The notes: generated by a model from the sequence alone, not told the origin. A DNA stretch of 64,000 nucleotides from Flavobacterium ginsenosidimutans (GCF_003254625.1 NZ_QJRJ01000081.1:1-64000); one strand, 5' to 3'. Numbered from the stretch's first letter, positions 1-8,811 are shown. Program-made: numbers and translations.

Positions 1-585
1 AAAACCACTAATAAGCTTACGTTTACAGACGAGGATAAACAGGATACGGTAATCGATTTGAAAGATTTAGTTAAAGGAGCAGAAACCCTAACTACGCTTG
101 AAGATAAAGGTAATGGATTGTATACTTATACAAGCGAAAACGGTAGAACTACTGATATCAATGTGGTTAAAGATGTTATAGACAATTCAAAAACAATTTT
201 TGTAGACGAGTCAGTAAAAAAAGAAATACAAAAACTGATTGAATCTGGAGAGACTTTGACATCATTATCTTATAATCCAACGACTAATAGATTAACGTAT
301 AAAGCAGAAAATGGACCAGACACAGTAATAGATTTAAGTACTGTAGCTCCTAAACAGGTTGTAAACGAAATAGTTCCTACAGATGGTCAAACTGTTTTTA
401 CTTTAGATTACACTCCATCTTCATTATCAGAGGTGGTAATGTATATCAATGGTGTGCGTATCAATAAAAATGCATTCTCAGTAGATGGTAATAAAGTAAC
501 TTATGATCCTACAAAAAATGGAAATAACATTTTAGGTTTAGACCAAGCTGACAATGACAATGTAATGTTCGATTATTCAAAATAA
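1..585 (+). CDS. Repeat-rich surface protein, 3' end (partial)
   Basis: The reading frame is open from the first base, so the gene starts outside the window; the visible part encodes about 194 residues. It contains two or three degenerate copies of a short beta-rich unit of the form (T)NxLTYxxENGxDTVIDL, first near residues 4-20, then around 45-55 and 95-115. The last 70 residues form a non-repeated cap. Such repeats are typical of large flavobacterial cell-surface or adhesin-like proteins, but I do not recognise a named family. There is no T9SS C-terminal signal of the type seen in the gene at 2245. A strong terminator follows, so it is the last gene of its transcript. Function unknown; surface location is inferred. 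Confidence 0.7.
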   Translation, partial: KTTNKLTFTDEDKQDTVIDLKDLVKGAETLTTLEDKGNGLYTYTSENGRTTDINVVKDVIDNSKTIFVDESVKKEIQKLIESGETLTSLSYNPTTNRLTYKAENGPDTVIDLSTVAPKQVVNEIVPTDGQTVFTLDYTPSSLSEVVMYINGVRINKNAFSVDGNKVTYDPTKNGNNILGLDQADNDNVMFDYSK

Positions 586-597
586 TATTTTAAAATA

Positions 598-628
598 GGG
601 AAGGCTGTAAAAAGCAAACAGCCTTCCT
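598..628 (+). terminator. Rho-independent terminator
   Basis: An 11-bp inverted repeat (GGAAGGCTGT with ACAGCCTTCC, plus one wobble pair) with a 9-nt loop lies 12 bp after the stop codon and is followed by a T-rich tract. It closes the transcript of the repeat protein. Confidence 0.8.
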
Positions 629-674
629 AATTTATTATTATTTCATAAAAATATATTTTTAAAATAATTTGAGA

Positions 675-1919
675 ATGAAAAAAATAATATACATGTTATT
701 ATTACTTCAAGGAGGAGTAATGATGGCACAAACAGAAACCGTTGTCACGGTAAATGGAAAAAAAGTACAAGTTGCACCAAATGCAGGAACTGCAGATAAT
801 GGTTTAACAGCAGATAATGGTAAAATTCAATTAGGAGGGAAATTAAATAAACCAACAACTTTGACCACGTCTTCTGTAAATACTTTAAAAATTGCAGGAT
901 TGCAAACAGGAACAGTTGCTGACTCATTATTGACGAAAGATGCGAATGGTGTACTAAGACAAATAGCCAATACAAGCTGGAGCACAAAAGGTAATGCCGG
1001 GACAGATGTTAGAAAACACTTTATAGGTACAACAGACGATGTAGATTTAATATTTCGAAGAAATTATTGGTTTAGTGGAAGAATTGGTACTGAAAATACT
1101 TCATTAGGTCAGGGTGCATTAGAAGAACTTACTGATGGTATTAATAATGTAGCAATGGGGGATTTTAGTTTAACATCTAACAAATCAGGTAGTAATAATA
1201 CGGCTATTGGTTCTCAGGCTCTTACTGATAATCAAACTGGTGAAGAAAATACGGCAATAGGCTCAGGTGCATTATATCATAATATTGATGGTAAACAAAA
1301 TACTGCAATTGGTGTTTCTGGTTTACATTATTTGATTAAAGGGGATAATAATATTGCTTTAGGTTATAATGCTGGTGTGAATTACGGTTATAATAGCGAA
1401 TTGACACAAACATCTAATTCTATTTTTGTCGGAAACAATGTAAAAGCTAAGGCAAATAATAGTATTAATGAAATTGTAATTGGTTATAATGCTACTGGTA
1501 GAGGTTCAAATACTGTACAAATAGGAAACTCAAGTATTACAAGTATTGGCGGTGCCGTAAATTGGTCAATTGGTTCAGATTCTCGTTTGAAGAAAGATGT
1601 GGTGACCAGTACCTATGGTTTAAATTTCATAAATAAATTACGTCCTGTAATTTACAGAATGAAAACAGGAACTACAGATTTGCAATCAGGATTTATTGCC
1701 CAGGAAGTAGAAACTGCTGCTAAGAGTATTGGTTACGAATTTAACGGTATTGTAAAACCTCAAAGCGAAAACGATTTTTACAGCTTACGTTATTCAGAGT
1801 TTGTGGTGCCTTTAGTAAAAGCGGTTCAAGAGCAACAGCAAATGATAGAAAGCCAGAAAGCAGATATTGCAGAATTGAAAGCTCAGGTACAGGCGCTTTT
1901 GCAGGCAGCTAAAAAATAA
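675..1919 (+). CDS. YadA-head-like protein with S74 autochaperone domain
   Basis: 414 residues from the ATG at 675; an upstream in-frame TTG at 669 is less likely because MKKIIY at 675 begins a classic signal peptide ending at MMAQ. Residues about 130-270 carry repeated NTAIGxxAL / NNIALGYNAG units, the collagen-like head repeats of YadA/Hep_Hag trimeric adhesins. From about residue 301 the C-terminus is a peptidase S74 intramolecular chaperone: SDSRLKKDV contains the Ser and Lys of the self-cleavage dyad, followed by FINKLRPVIYRM and GFIAQEVE. It ends in a coiled coil (about 380-410). S74 domains of phage tail spikes trimerise the fibre and cut themselves off, and the same is expected here. 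Its own signal peptide and the lack of phage genes argue for a cell-surface fibre rather than a prophage tail. Confidence 0.8.
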   Translation: MKKIIYMLLLLQGGVMMAQTETVVTVNGKKVQVAPNAGTADNGLTADNGKIQLGGKLNKPTTLTTSSVNTLKIAGLQTGTVADSLLTKDANGVLRQIANTSWSTKGNAGTDVRKHFIGTTDDVDLIFRRNYWFSGRIGTENTSLGQGALEELTDGINNVAMGDFSLTSNKSGSNNTAIGSQALTDNQTGEENTAIGSGALYHNIDGKQNTAIGVSGLHYLIKGDNNIALGYNAGVNYGYNSELTQTSNSIFVGNNVKAKANNSINEIVIGYNATGRGSNTVQIGNSSITSIGGAVNWSIGSDSRLKKDVVTSTYGLNFINKLRPVIYRMKTGTTDLQSGFIAQEVETAAKSIGYEFNGIVKPQSENDFYSLRYSEFVVPLVKAVQEQQQMIESQKADIAELKAQVQALLQAAKK

Positions 1920-1994
1920 AAATAAGCTGAGAGGTAAATCTGAAGTACAATTGTTTTCAGTTGCATAAATAAAAATCTAGAAAACAATATAATT

Positions 1995-2029
1995 ACCTTG
2001 ATTGTAAAAAATATGATCGAGGTTTTTTT
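1995..2029 (+). terminator. Rho-independent terminator
   Basis: ACCTTGAT pairs with ATCGAGGT (one G-U pair) around a 13-nt loop, followed directly by seven T residues, 75 bp after the S74 gene. Confidence 0.7.
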
Positions 2030-2189
2030 AAACTTCAAATCAAGAGAGACAAAGCCTTTTGTATAATTGGCAAACATCTAATGAAAGCAACTTCATTCAT
2101 TAGAACCAACTGTTTCATCCCACAAACAGATTAACCCTATTCTAATACAACAATAACTTTTTCGGGGCATACAGGTTTTGCACCTGAAT

Positions 2190-2197
2190 TAATTTTG
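2190..2197 (+). promoter_or_regulatory. TAnnTTTG -7 box for T9SS operon
   Basis: TAATTTTG matches the Bacteroidota -7 consensus and lies 47 bp before the ATG at 2245. No clear -33 TTTG was seen at the usual spacing. Confidence 0.45.
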
Positions 2198-2244
2198 CAT
2201 AGAAATTAAAATATAAAAAATACCGAATTAAATAAAGACAAGAA

Positions 2245-3534
2245 ATGAATAATGATTACTTGGATATTATAGAAAAAAACTCAGTTTCTGAAAAAACTGC
2301 AGTTTGTTTAATTGGTTTTGCGGCAAGTTTGTTTGCTTGTCAAAATGCAAATGCACAAATGGTAAATGCTGGCGATGTAAAAATTGACCCAAATACCATA
2401 ATGGCCGTTTACATGGATTATGAAAATACACCATCAGGAAATTTTATAAATGACGGTAAACTGTACATTTTTCAAAATTGGAAAAATGATGGTGTAGTTT
2501 CATATACAGAAAACCAAAATGGTTCTACCTACTTTAACGGAACAGAAGATCAATTTATTGAAGGAACTCAAGTTTCTAATTTAAAAAATGCATTTTTTGA
2601 AAATTCATCTTCTCCAGTACCTTTTCATTTATCAGGTAAGATAGCCGTAGGAGGTAACTCGGAATTTAAACAAGGAGTTGTTCTGGCTGGCGATTATGGA
2701 GGAAAAGTAATTTTCAGAGAAAAAGCAGGTCATACACTTACGAGCGACTTAAGTTTTGTGGATGGTCAGGTAGAAAAAGATGGTAACGCCGCTTTTGAAT
2801 TCCCAGTTGGGGCTGGTAATTATTTTAGACCTTCTTATCATGCAGCAGGCACTAATAACGGAGATATTTACACTACACAGTATTTTAATAAAAACTCACA
2901 CTACATTCATTCACATGACAGTAGAGATGTAAAAATTATCACAATCAATAATAATGAGTATTGGGAAGTAACACAAGATAGAGGCGCTGAAAAAATAATC
3001 TTGAGCTTAACAATGGATAGCCGTACAACACCTTCAGAATTTTTTAATCCTGGAGACGATTATCAGGTTGTTATAACACGATGGGACGCTGTTTCTGGCC
3101 AATGGATAAATGAAAAAGGAGAGGTAAGTGATCCTTTGCCTGGAAAGCCTTATGAAAAATTATTAACAGCACAGGTAAGCGGCTACGGGCTTTTTACAAT
3201 GGCTTTGGTTAAGAAAACAGACGATGTAAAAGATCTTATTATTTATAATGCGGTTTCACCAAATGATGACGGTTTAAATGACAGCTTTGTTATTAAAGGA
3301 ATTGATCAATTCCCAGATAACCAAGTCGAGATTTACAATAGATGGGGAGTTAAGGTTTATGACGCTAAGTCTTACAATGAAAGCGATAACATGTTCAGAG
3401 GATACTCAGACGGACGTGCAACAATTAAGAGAGGCGATAAACTTCCAACAGGAACATATTTCTACATAGTGAAATATAATACTGGTACAGAGGTAAAAGA
3501 GAGAACAGGTTATTTGTATATCAATAATCAATAA
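2245..3534 (+). CDS. T9SS type B sorting-domain surface protein
   Basis: 429 residues. The last 95 residues match the gliding-motility-associated C-terminal (type B) T9SS signal: NAVSPNDDGLNDSFVIKGI, then VEIYNRWGVKVYDAKSY, then LPTGTYFYIVKY. This domain directs secretion through the type IX system. The N-terminus is unusual: about 18 polar residues with acidic side chains precede a hydrophobic stretch TAVCLIGFAASLFA and a cleavage-like ANAQ. The middle part (40-320) is beta-rich and of unknown fold. It is followed after 19 bp by a PorP/SprF gene and then an OmpA gene. Type B substrates are known to need an adjacent SprF-like protein, so the triplet is probably one secretion unit. The cargo's role (adhesion or motility) cannot be read from the sequence. 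Confidence 0.85.
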   Translation: MNNDYLDIIEKNSVSEKTAVCLIGFAASLFACQNANAQMVNAGDVKIDPNTIMAVYMDYENTPSGNFINDGKLYIFQNWKNDGVVSYTENQNGSTYFNGTEDQFIEGTQVSNLKNAFFENSSSPVPFHLSGKIAVGGNSEFKQGVVLAGDYGGKVIFREKAGHTLTSDLSFVDGQVEKDGNAAFEFPVGAGNYFRPSYHAAGTNNGDIYTTQYFNKNSHYIHSHDSRDVKIITINNNEYWEVTQDRGAEKIILSLTMDSRTTPSEFFNPGDDYQVVITRWDAVSGQWINEKGEVSDPLPGKPYEKLLTAQVSGYGLFTMALVKKTDDVKDLIIYNAVSPNDDGLNDSFVIKGIDQFPDNQVEIYNRWGVKVYDAKSYNESDNMFRGYSDGRATIKRGDKLPTGTYFYIVKYNTGTEVKERTGYLYINNQ

Positions 3535-3553
3535 TTAAAAGAAATTAGAACTA

Positions 3554-4471
3554 ATGAAAAAGATTTCATATTTATTAATCTTGTTGTTCGTGGGAATTTT
3601 GGAAGTCTCCGCACAGCAGCAGTCACAGTATACACAGTATATGTACAATACTCTGACAATAAATCCAGGATACACGGGAACACGTGGTATACCAAGTATT
3701 TTTGGAATGTATAGAACGCAGTGGGTAGGATTGGATGGAGCACCAAAAACAGCAAACTTTTCTATAGAAGCGCCTATTACAGAGAATGGACAAGGTTTAG
3801 GATTATCTGTAGTAAATGATAAAATCGGACCATCACAAGAAACTACTTTGACAGCAAGTTATGCTTATCCAATTCAGCTTTCTGCAGATACATTTTTGTC
3901 TTTAGGTATTAGTGCATCAGGTAACTTTATGCAGATTGACTATAATAAGCTAAATGTTTTGAATCCAGAAGATCCATTCCTTTCAGGAAATCTTACTAAG
4001 ACTTCTCCAAATTTTGGGGCAGGAGCCTATTTTCACTCTTCAAAATGGTATGCAGGTTTATCTGTGCCAATGATTTTGGAAACGAAGTTTTATGATGATG
4101 TAAAAACATCTGTAGCTTCTCAAAAAATGCACGTCTATGCAATGGGAGGCTATGTATTTGATCTAAACGATAATCTTAAGTTCAAGCCAGCTGCTATGAT
4201 AAAAATGGTTAGCGGTGCGCCTTTAGCTGTTGATTTATCTGCAAACTTCCTGTTTAATGAAAAATTAACTTTAGGAGCAGCTTACAGATGGGATGCAGCT
4301 GTAAGTGCTATGGCTGGATTCCAGGTTACATCAGGAATGAATATTGGTTACGCTTATGACTATGATACACAGAAAATAGGGAATTATAATTCAGGATCTC
4401 ATGAAATTTTCCTTCGTTTTGACTTATTCTCTGGAACCAAATACAGACTTGTTACTCCAAGATTCTTTTAA
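3554..4471 (+). CDS. PorP/SprF family type IX secretion membrane protein
   Basis: 305 residues with a signal peptide ending at VSAQ. The sequence right after it, QYTQYMYNTLTINPGYTGTRG, and the following RTQWVGLDGAPKTANFS are the hallmark start of the PorP/SprF family, outer-membrane beta barrels of about 300 residues. Alternating hydrophobic strands run to the C-terminal RLVTPRFF. In Flavobacterium, SprF-type proteins are required for secretion and surface attachment of type B T9SS substrates such as SprB. The gene directly follows such a substrate and precedes an OmpA-like protein, so it most likely serves the protein encoded at 2245 rather than being the main gliding SprF. Confidence 0.9.
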   Translation: MKKISYLLILLFVGILEVSAQQQSQYTQYMYNTLTINPGYTGTRGIPSIFGMYRTQWVGLDGAPKTANFSIEAPITENGQGLGLSVVNDKIGPSQETTLTASYAYPIQLSADTFLSLGISASGNFMQIDYNKLNVLNPEDPFLSGNLTKTSPNFGAGAYFHSSKWYAGLSVPMILETKFYDDVKTSVASQKMHVYAMGGYVFDLNDNLKFKPAAMIKMVSGAPLAVDLSANFLFNEKLTLGAAYRWDAAVSAMAGFQVTSGMNIGYAYDYDTQKIGNYNSGSHEIFLRFDLFSGTKYRLVTPRFF

Positions 4472-4494
4472 TAACCATAAACTAGGATAAAAAA

Positions 4495-6474
4495 ATGATA
4501 TCTAAAAAGATAAGAACTGTACTAACTATTCTTTGTATTTGTTTATTACAAATAGGAGTTGTTAATGCGCAGGATAAAAAGATTGAAAAAGCAAATGAAA
4601 CTTATAATAAGTTTGCTTTTATTGAGGCGGCTAAGTTGTATAAAAATCTGGTCGATAAAGGTAATACTTCTTTAGAAGTTTATACAAAATTGGGTAATAG
4701 CTATTATTTTAATGGTCAATACCCTGAAGCTGCAGAAGCTTATTCAAAGGTTTTTAATTCAGGGCAATCTGTAGATTCTGAGTTTTATTTCAGATATGCA
4801 CAGGCTCTAAACAATACAAAAAAATACGATGAAGCTAGTGCTGTCATAAAAAAATATTATGCAGTAACGGGTAAAAAAGATCTTAGCGCAAATTGGAAAG
4901 AGCAAAAATTACTGTCTGACATTCAAAAAGAGTCAGGACGTTACAGTTTTAAACCAGTTAGCATCAATACACCAGTTTCAGATTTCGGAACTGCATTTGA
5001 TGGAAAAGATAAAGTGATATTTGCTTCAGCAAGAGATACAGGAGTAATTATTAAACGTAAACACAGCTGGAATGAAAAATCATTCATGAAATTGTATTCG
5101 GCTAAACTTACTACAGATGGAGGATTGGAAGATGCTACATTAATTAAAGGAGATGTAAATACTAAATACCATCAGAGTAGTGCAGCAGTAACAAAAGATG
5201 GTAAGTATATGTATTTTACCAGAAATAACATTAAAGATGGTAAGTTAGGAGCCGACAAAAACGGGACTACTTTCTTGAAAATTTACGTTGCAGAAAATAT
5301 TAAAGGAGAGTGGAAAAACATAAAAGAACTTCCTTATCCAATAAATAGTGATGGTTTTTCTTCAGCGCATCCAGCGATTAGCCCAGATGAATCACAGTTA
5401 TATTTTGCATCGGATCGTAATAATAGTTTTGGTAACTCAGATTTGTATGTTGTAAGTTTGAAAAAAGGAGTTCTAGTAAACAATGACGTTACAAAATTAA
5501 GTGACGAAATAAATACACCAGGACGTGAAACTTATCCTTATGTTGATAACAATGGTATTTTGTACTTTGCTTCAGATGGTCACCCAGGACTTGGTGGTTT
5601 AGATGTATTTGCTGCAATGAAAGACAATGAAGGAAAATACCATGTGGTAAATGTTGGTGATGGAGTTAACACGGCTTCGGACGACTTTGCTTATGTGATC
5701 AATACAGAAAACAAAAAAGGTTATTTCTCTTCAAACAGAGATGGTAACGATGATATTTATAGTTTTACCGAAAATTCACCAGTAATTTTTGATTTTGACT
5801 ACAGATCAATAGTATTTGGAACTATTACAGAAAATGGTAAACCAATTGCCAACTACAATGTTCAGTTATTCAATTCAAATAATGAAAATGTTGGCACTAC
5901 AAAAACTGATGACGCAGGAAACTACAAAATTGCTGTAGATCCATATATAAATTATAGAGTGTTATACACTAAATTATCTTATGCAGATAAAACGGTAAAC
6001 ACAGAGTTATTGAAACCTTTGGAGAAGAAGGAAATCAGTTTTGAAATAGTGAGAGAGTTAGAAGTTGTTGTTGATGGTGAGAAAGTCAAAATTCAGGATG
6101 GAGATGATTTAACAGACAAATTAAAACTAAGTCCTATTTATTTTGATTTGAATGGTTATAAAATTAGACAATCTTCTAAGAAAGAATTAGATAAGGTAGT
6201 TGCTTTACTAAAAGACCGTCCAAATTTATCTTTAAAAGTGAATTCTTATACAGATAGTAGAGGTAGAGACGAGTTTAACATGAAGCTTTCTGAAAACAGA
6301 GCGAAAGCAACTGTTGAATACATCGTAAATTCTGGTATTGCACAAGAAAGAGTTAGTGGGGAAGGATTTGGTGAAACACATTTATTAAATCATTGTTCAA
6401 ATGGTGTAACATGTTCAGAAAAAGAACATGAACAAAACAGACGTTCAGAGTTCATTATAAATTTTAGTAAATAG
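4495..6474 (+). CDS. OmpA-family protein with TPR and PD40 repeats
   Basis: 659 residues. Order of parts: signal peptide (1-26, ending VNAQ); TPR-like helices (about 33-140); WD40-like PD40 beta-propeller repeats (about 165-425), with HPAISPDESQLYFASDR and GYFSSNRDGNDDIYSF; a carboxypeptidase-regulatory-like Ig fold (about 440-510); and a C-terminal OmpA peptidoglycan-binding domain (about 545-657) with YFDLNGYKI, NSYTDSRG and NRRSEF. This architecture is common next to PorP/SprF and T9SS substrates, and resembles PorE, which anchors T9SS parts to peptidoglycan. It is the last gene of the triplet; the gap to the PorP gene is 23 bp and two terminators follow. A periplasmic anchoring role for this secretion unit is inferred. 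Confidence 0.88.
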   Translation: MISKKIRTVLTILCICLLQIGVVNAQDKKIEKANETYNKFAFIEAAKLYKNLVDKGNTSLEVYTKLGNSYYFNGQYPEAAEAYSKVFNSGQSVDSEFYFRYAQALNNTKKYDEASAVIKKYYAVTGKKDLSANWKEQKLLSDIQKESGRYSFKPVSINTPVSDFGTAFDGKDKVIFASARDTGVIIKRKHSWNEKSFMKLYSAKLTTDGGLEDATLIKGDVNTKYHQSSAAVTKDGKYMYFTRNNIKDGKLGADKNGTTFLKIYVAENIKGEWKNIKELPYPINSDGFSSAHPAISPDESQLYFASDRNNSFGNSDLYVVSLKKGVLVNNDVTKLSDEINTPGRETYPYVDNNGILYFASDGHPGLGGLDVFAAMKDNEGKYHVVNVGDGVNTASDDFAYVINTENKKGYFSSNRDGNDDIYSFTENSPVIFDFDYRSIVFGTITENGKPIANYNVQLFNSNNENVGTTKTDDAGNYKIAVDPYINYRVLYTKLSYADKTVNTELLKPLEKKEISFEIVRELEVVVDGEKVKIQDGDDLTDKLKLSPIYFDLNGYKIRQSSKKELDKVVALLKDRPNLSLKVNSYTDSRGRDEFNMKLSENRAKATVEYIVNSGIAQERVSGEGFGETHLLNHCSNGVTCSEKEHEQNRRSEFIINFSK

Positions 6475-6488
6475 TTCTTTTTTTATTT

Positions 6489-6531
6489 AGCTGCTGTTCA
6501 ATTGAAATAATTATTGTCAGCAGCTTTTTTT
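6489..6531 (+). terminator. Rho-independent terminator of T9SS triplet
   Basis: AGCTGCTG (6489-6496) and CAGCAGCT (6518-6525) form an 8-bp stem followed by a run of T, 14 bp after the OmpA-family stop codon. Confidence 0.75.
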
Positions 6532-6544
6532 ATAAAATTTGAAA

Positions 6545-6577
6545 GGCAAGATCAATTTTTTTGATTTTGCCTTTTTT
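6545..6577 (+). terminator. Second terminator-like hairpin
   Basis: GGCAAGATCA (6545-6554) pairs with TGATTTTGCC (6562-6571, one G-U pair) and is followed by six T residues. It backs up the terminator just upstream and separates the operon from the convergent gene at 6620. Confidence 0.6.
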
Positions 6578-6619
6578 GTTTTTCTCAAAACGACCTTAGC
6601 TTGTTTTGGTAAAAAAGGA

Positions 6620-7312
6620 TCAATTCAAATCAATGATCGTTTTTAAATCATGATATATATTGTCACTTTTGTCCATAATGCCTTTAATAATAGCGTTTTT
6701 ATCAATTACAAAACTTGTAGGGAAATAGAAAATATTATACTTAGTGCTTATTTCGCCCGCATTTGGCAATTGTGTGTAGTTAAAAGCACGTTTTTTCAGA
6801 AAAGCTTCAACATGTTGAGAAGTGTTATATGTAAGTCCAAGAAAAACAACATCTTTATTTTTGTATTCGTCTACTAATTTATTGAGTTCTGGAATTTCCT
6901 TAATACACGGAGCGCAAGACGTAAACCAGAAATTTAGCACTACAGTTCTACCGCGAAGTTCCTTTAGAGACCATGTTTTACCTTCAAGATCTTTGAGTTC
7001 AAATTCTGGAGCCGGATTATTAAGCATTTCTGCTAAAGCTTTTTTGCTTTTGCTTTCTTTGTCTGTATAATCTGAAGATTTTTTTACAAGATGCATTACG
7101 CCGTTTTTATCATCTTCTTCATTATGTCTAAATAGGACCTGACCTTTTCCCCAGGCATTTTCAAGACTGTCAAGATTTTTAAGAATCTTACCATCTGGTA
7201 AAAGAAATTGAATCGATTTTTTTGGAGTATCATCTCCAAATGAAGTCTGACCTTTCATATTTGCAAAAAATAAACAAACAGTCGTGCACATTAAAAGTTT
7301 TCCAGTATTCAT
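6620..7312 (-). CDS. TlpA-like thioredoxin-fold protein
   Basis: 230 residues with a signal peptide (1-22). The C-terminal half (about 98-230) is a TlpA/ResA-type thioredoxin fold: APEFELKDLEGKTWSLKELRG, the redox motif WFTSCAPC with C133 and C136, and the cis-proline loop YFPTSFVID. The first half (25-95) is a family-specific extension. Periplasmic proteins of this type reduce disulfides, often for cytochrome or metalloprotein maturation; the target here is unknown. The gene is divergent from the two-component system at 7456, with TTAAC repeats shared between both promoters, so it is probably regulated by that system. A TACATTTG -7 box lies at 7340-7347. Confidence 0.85.
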   Translation of the reverse strand: MNTGKLLMCTTVCLFFANMKGQTSFGDDTPKKSIQFLLPDGKILKNLDSLENAWGKGQVLFRHNEEDDKNGVMHLVKKSSDYTDKESKSKKALAEMLNNPAPEFELKDLEGKTWSLKELRGRTVVLNFWFTSCAPCIKEIPELNKLVDEYKNKDVVFLGLTYNTSQHVEAFLKKRAFNYTQLPNAGEISTKYNIFYFPTSFVIDKNAIIKGIMDKSDNIYHDLKTIIDLN

Positions 7313-7339
7313 GATTTCAAGTGTTTAAGTTATACAAGT

Positions 7340-7347
7340 CAAATGTA
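7340..7347 (-). promoter_or_regulatory. TAnnTTTG -7 box for TlpA-like gene
   Basis: On the minus strand this reads TACATTTG, 27 bp before the start codon at 7312. The TTAAC repeats at 7370-7406 lie just upstream of it. Confidence 0.55.
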
Positions 7348-7369
7348 GTCGTAAACTTTTCCCTGTAGG

Positions 7370-7406
7370 TTAAAGCGCTCTTAACCAATGTTAACTAGTG
7401 TTAACT
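7370..7406. promoter_or_regulatory. TTAAC direct-repeat array, likely response-regulator site
   Basis: TTAAC occurs at 7381, 7391 and 7401, an exact 10-bp period, with a degenerate TTAAA at 7370. Direct repeats spaced by one helical turn are the usual binding pattern of OmpR/PhoB-type regulators. The array sits between the divergent -7 boxes at 7340-7347 and 7432-7439, directly upstream of the operon encoding such a regulator. Confidence 0.6.
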
Positions 7407-7431
7407 GAGTTATTCAAATGCCAAAATGAGA

Positions 7432-7439
7432 TATATTTG
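7432..7439 (+). promoter_or_regulatory. TAnnTTTG -7 box for kinase/regulator operon
   Basis: TATATTTG lies 16 bp before the ATG at 7456 and 26 bp after the last TTAAC repeat. Confidence 0.6.
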
Positions 7440-7455
7440 TATATTATAATTTGCT

Positions 7456-8811
7456 ATGAAAAATCAGTTTAAAATTATTCTAATCACTTCTATTACGGCT
7501 TGCAGTATTTTGCTTTTTCAATTTTTTTGGGTTTATAGGACTTATGAGGAAAGTCAGGAAAATTTTCAAGTCAAGGTAAAAAATGCATTACAGCGAAGTG
7601 TCGATTTATTCTTTCTCGAAAAGGTAAGAACCCCAACGAGTTTATCTAACAGCGATCCTTATTTGTCAATTATAAGTGAAGTTACAGATGAAAAGAAAGA
7701 AAATTTAAACTTAAAAAAAGATTTTCCAAAATCTGCTGGATCTCTTAAAATAGGAATGCAGCCTTTAAAAATAGATAGTGCAAACCTTGAAAGTGTTCGT
7801 CTATTTTTAGTAAAATTAATTGCTTCATCAAATAAGCAAAGTGTTGATTTGTTATTGGTTAATGAAAATTTTAGAAAAGAACTCGACAAAGAGAAAATTT
7901 TTATTGACTATAAATTGTCATTGAAAAAAAAGGCAGTTTTAGATTCTGAAGAAGTTGTAAGCATTCCATTAGGTACAAATGAAAAAAACTGGATAATTGA
8001 AGCCAGACTTTTTAAAACGGGAAAGTACCTGCTCTTAAAAAATAGTATTCCACTGGCAATTTCTATAATTCTTGTAATTCTAACGGGCGGAAGTCTTTGG
8101 TATTTGGGTTTAATAATCTACAGACAGAAACAGTTGGATTCTAAAAAGAATAATTTCATAAGCAATATTACGCACGAATTGAGAACACCAATTTCTATTC
8201 TTAAATCGACTAATGAAGCATTATTACAATTTGGCGAAGCTGCTAATCCAGAGAAGACAATTCGCTATTTAAAAATTAATGCAGATGTTTTAAATAAACT
8301 GGATTACAATATAGATCGTCTTTTGGACATAACGAGATACGAATTAGGAGTAAAATATGTAAATTTAAATCATGTAAATATTGTTGAATTAGTAAGAAGC
8401 ATAGTAAATAAGTTTCAGGTAAATGATACTAATCAGATAACAATTAGTACTGAATTGGAAAATGAAACCATTCGTACCGATAAAGATATGATTGACGGAA
8501 TATTGACTAATCTTATAGATAATGCTTTGAAATATAGTGCTAATTCTGCTGAAATTGTGGTGAAAGTTTTGAGCACATCAAAATACTGGCAATTAGAAAT
8601 TCAGGATAGCGGTATTGGAATAAGCGAAGAAAATCTTCCTTTAATTTTTGATAAATTTTACAGAATTACATCTGGCAACTTGCACGATGTAAAAGGTTAT
8701 GGAATAGGATTAAGTTATGTAAAAGAACTAGTTAGTTTACTTTCGGGTGAAATAATTGTAAAAAGTGATTTAGGATCGGGTACAACCTTTATTATTAAAT
8801 TTCCGTTATGA
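7456..8811 (+). CDS. Membrane sensor histidine kinase
   Basis: 451 residues. A transmembrane helix at about 8-27 and a second at about 195-222 enclose a periplasmic sensor of about 165 residues without a recognised domain. The cytoplasmic part has the HisKA box FISNITHELRTP with phospho-acceptor H240, the N box NLIDNALKYS, the G1 box DSGIGIS and the G2 box GYGIGLSYVKEL, so all catalytic motifs are present. The stop overlaps the start of the response-regulator gene by 4 bp (ATGA), which indicates translational coupling. The stimulus is unknown; the divergent TlpA-like gene suggests a redox or envelope cue, but that is only context. Confidence 0.92.
   Translation: MKNQFKIILITSITACSILLFQFFWVYRTYEESQENFQVKVKNALQRSVDLFFLEKVRTPTSLSNSDPYLSIISEVTDEKKENLNLKKDFPKSAGSLKIGMQPLKIDSANLESVRLFLVKLIASSNKQSVDLLLVNENFRKELDKEKIFIDYKLSLKKKAVLDSEEVVSIPLGTNEKNWIIEARLFKTGKYLLLKNSIPLAISIILVILTGGSLWYLGLIIYRQKQLDSKKNNFISNITHELRTPISILKSTNEALLQFGEAANPEKTIRYLKINADVLNKLDYNIDRLLDITRYELGVKYVNLNHVNIVELVRSIVNKFQVNDTNQITISTELENETIRTDKDMIDGILTNLIDNALKYSANSAEIVVKVLSTSKYWQLEIQDSGIGISEENLPLIFDKFYRITSGNLHDVKGYGIGLSYVKELVSLLSGEIIVKSDLGSGTTFIIKFPL

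Larger units (their letters stand above)
1920..2244. other. Gene-free stretch before T9SS operon
   Basis: 325 bp without a convincing gene. It holds the terminator at 1995-2029 for the S74 protein and a TAATTTTG -7 box at 2190-2197 for the following operon. Nothing else was recognised. Confidence 0.6.

Noticed and set aside
745..987. Antisense frame of 80 residues opposite the S74 gene
   Set aside because: A shadow of the strongly supported plus-strand gene; leucine/serine-rich composition typical of antisense translation of AT-rich coding sequence.
1..1919. Prophage tail module
   Set aside because: Only an S74 domain points to phage; the protein has a signal peptide and the neighbours are T9SS genes.
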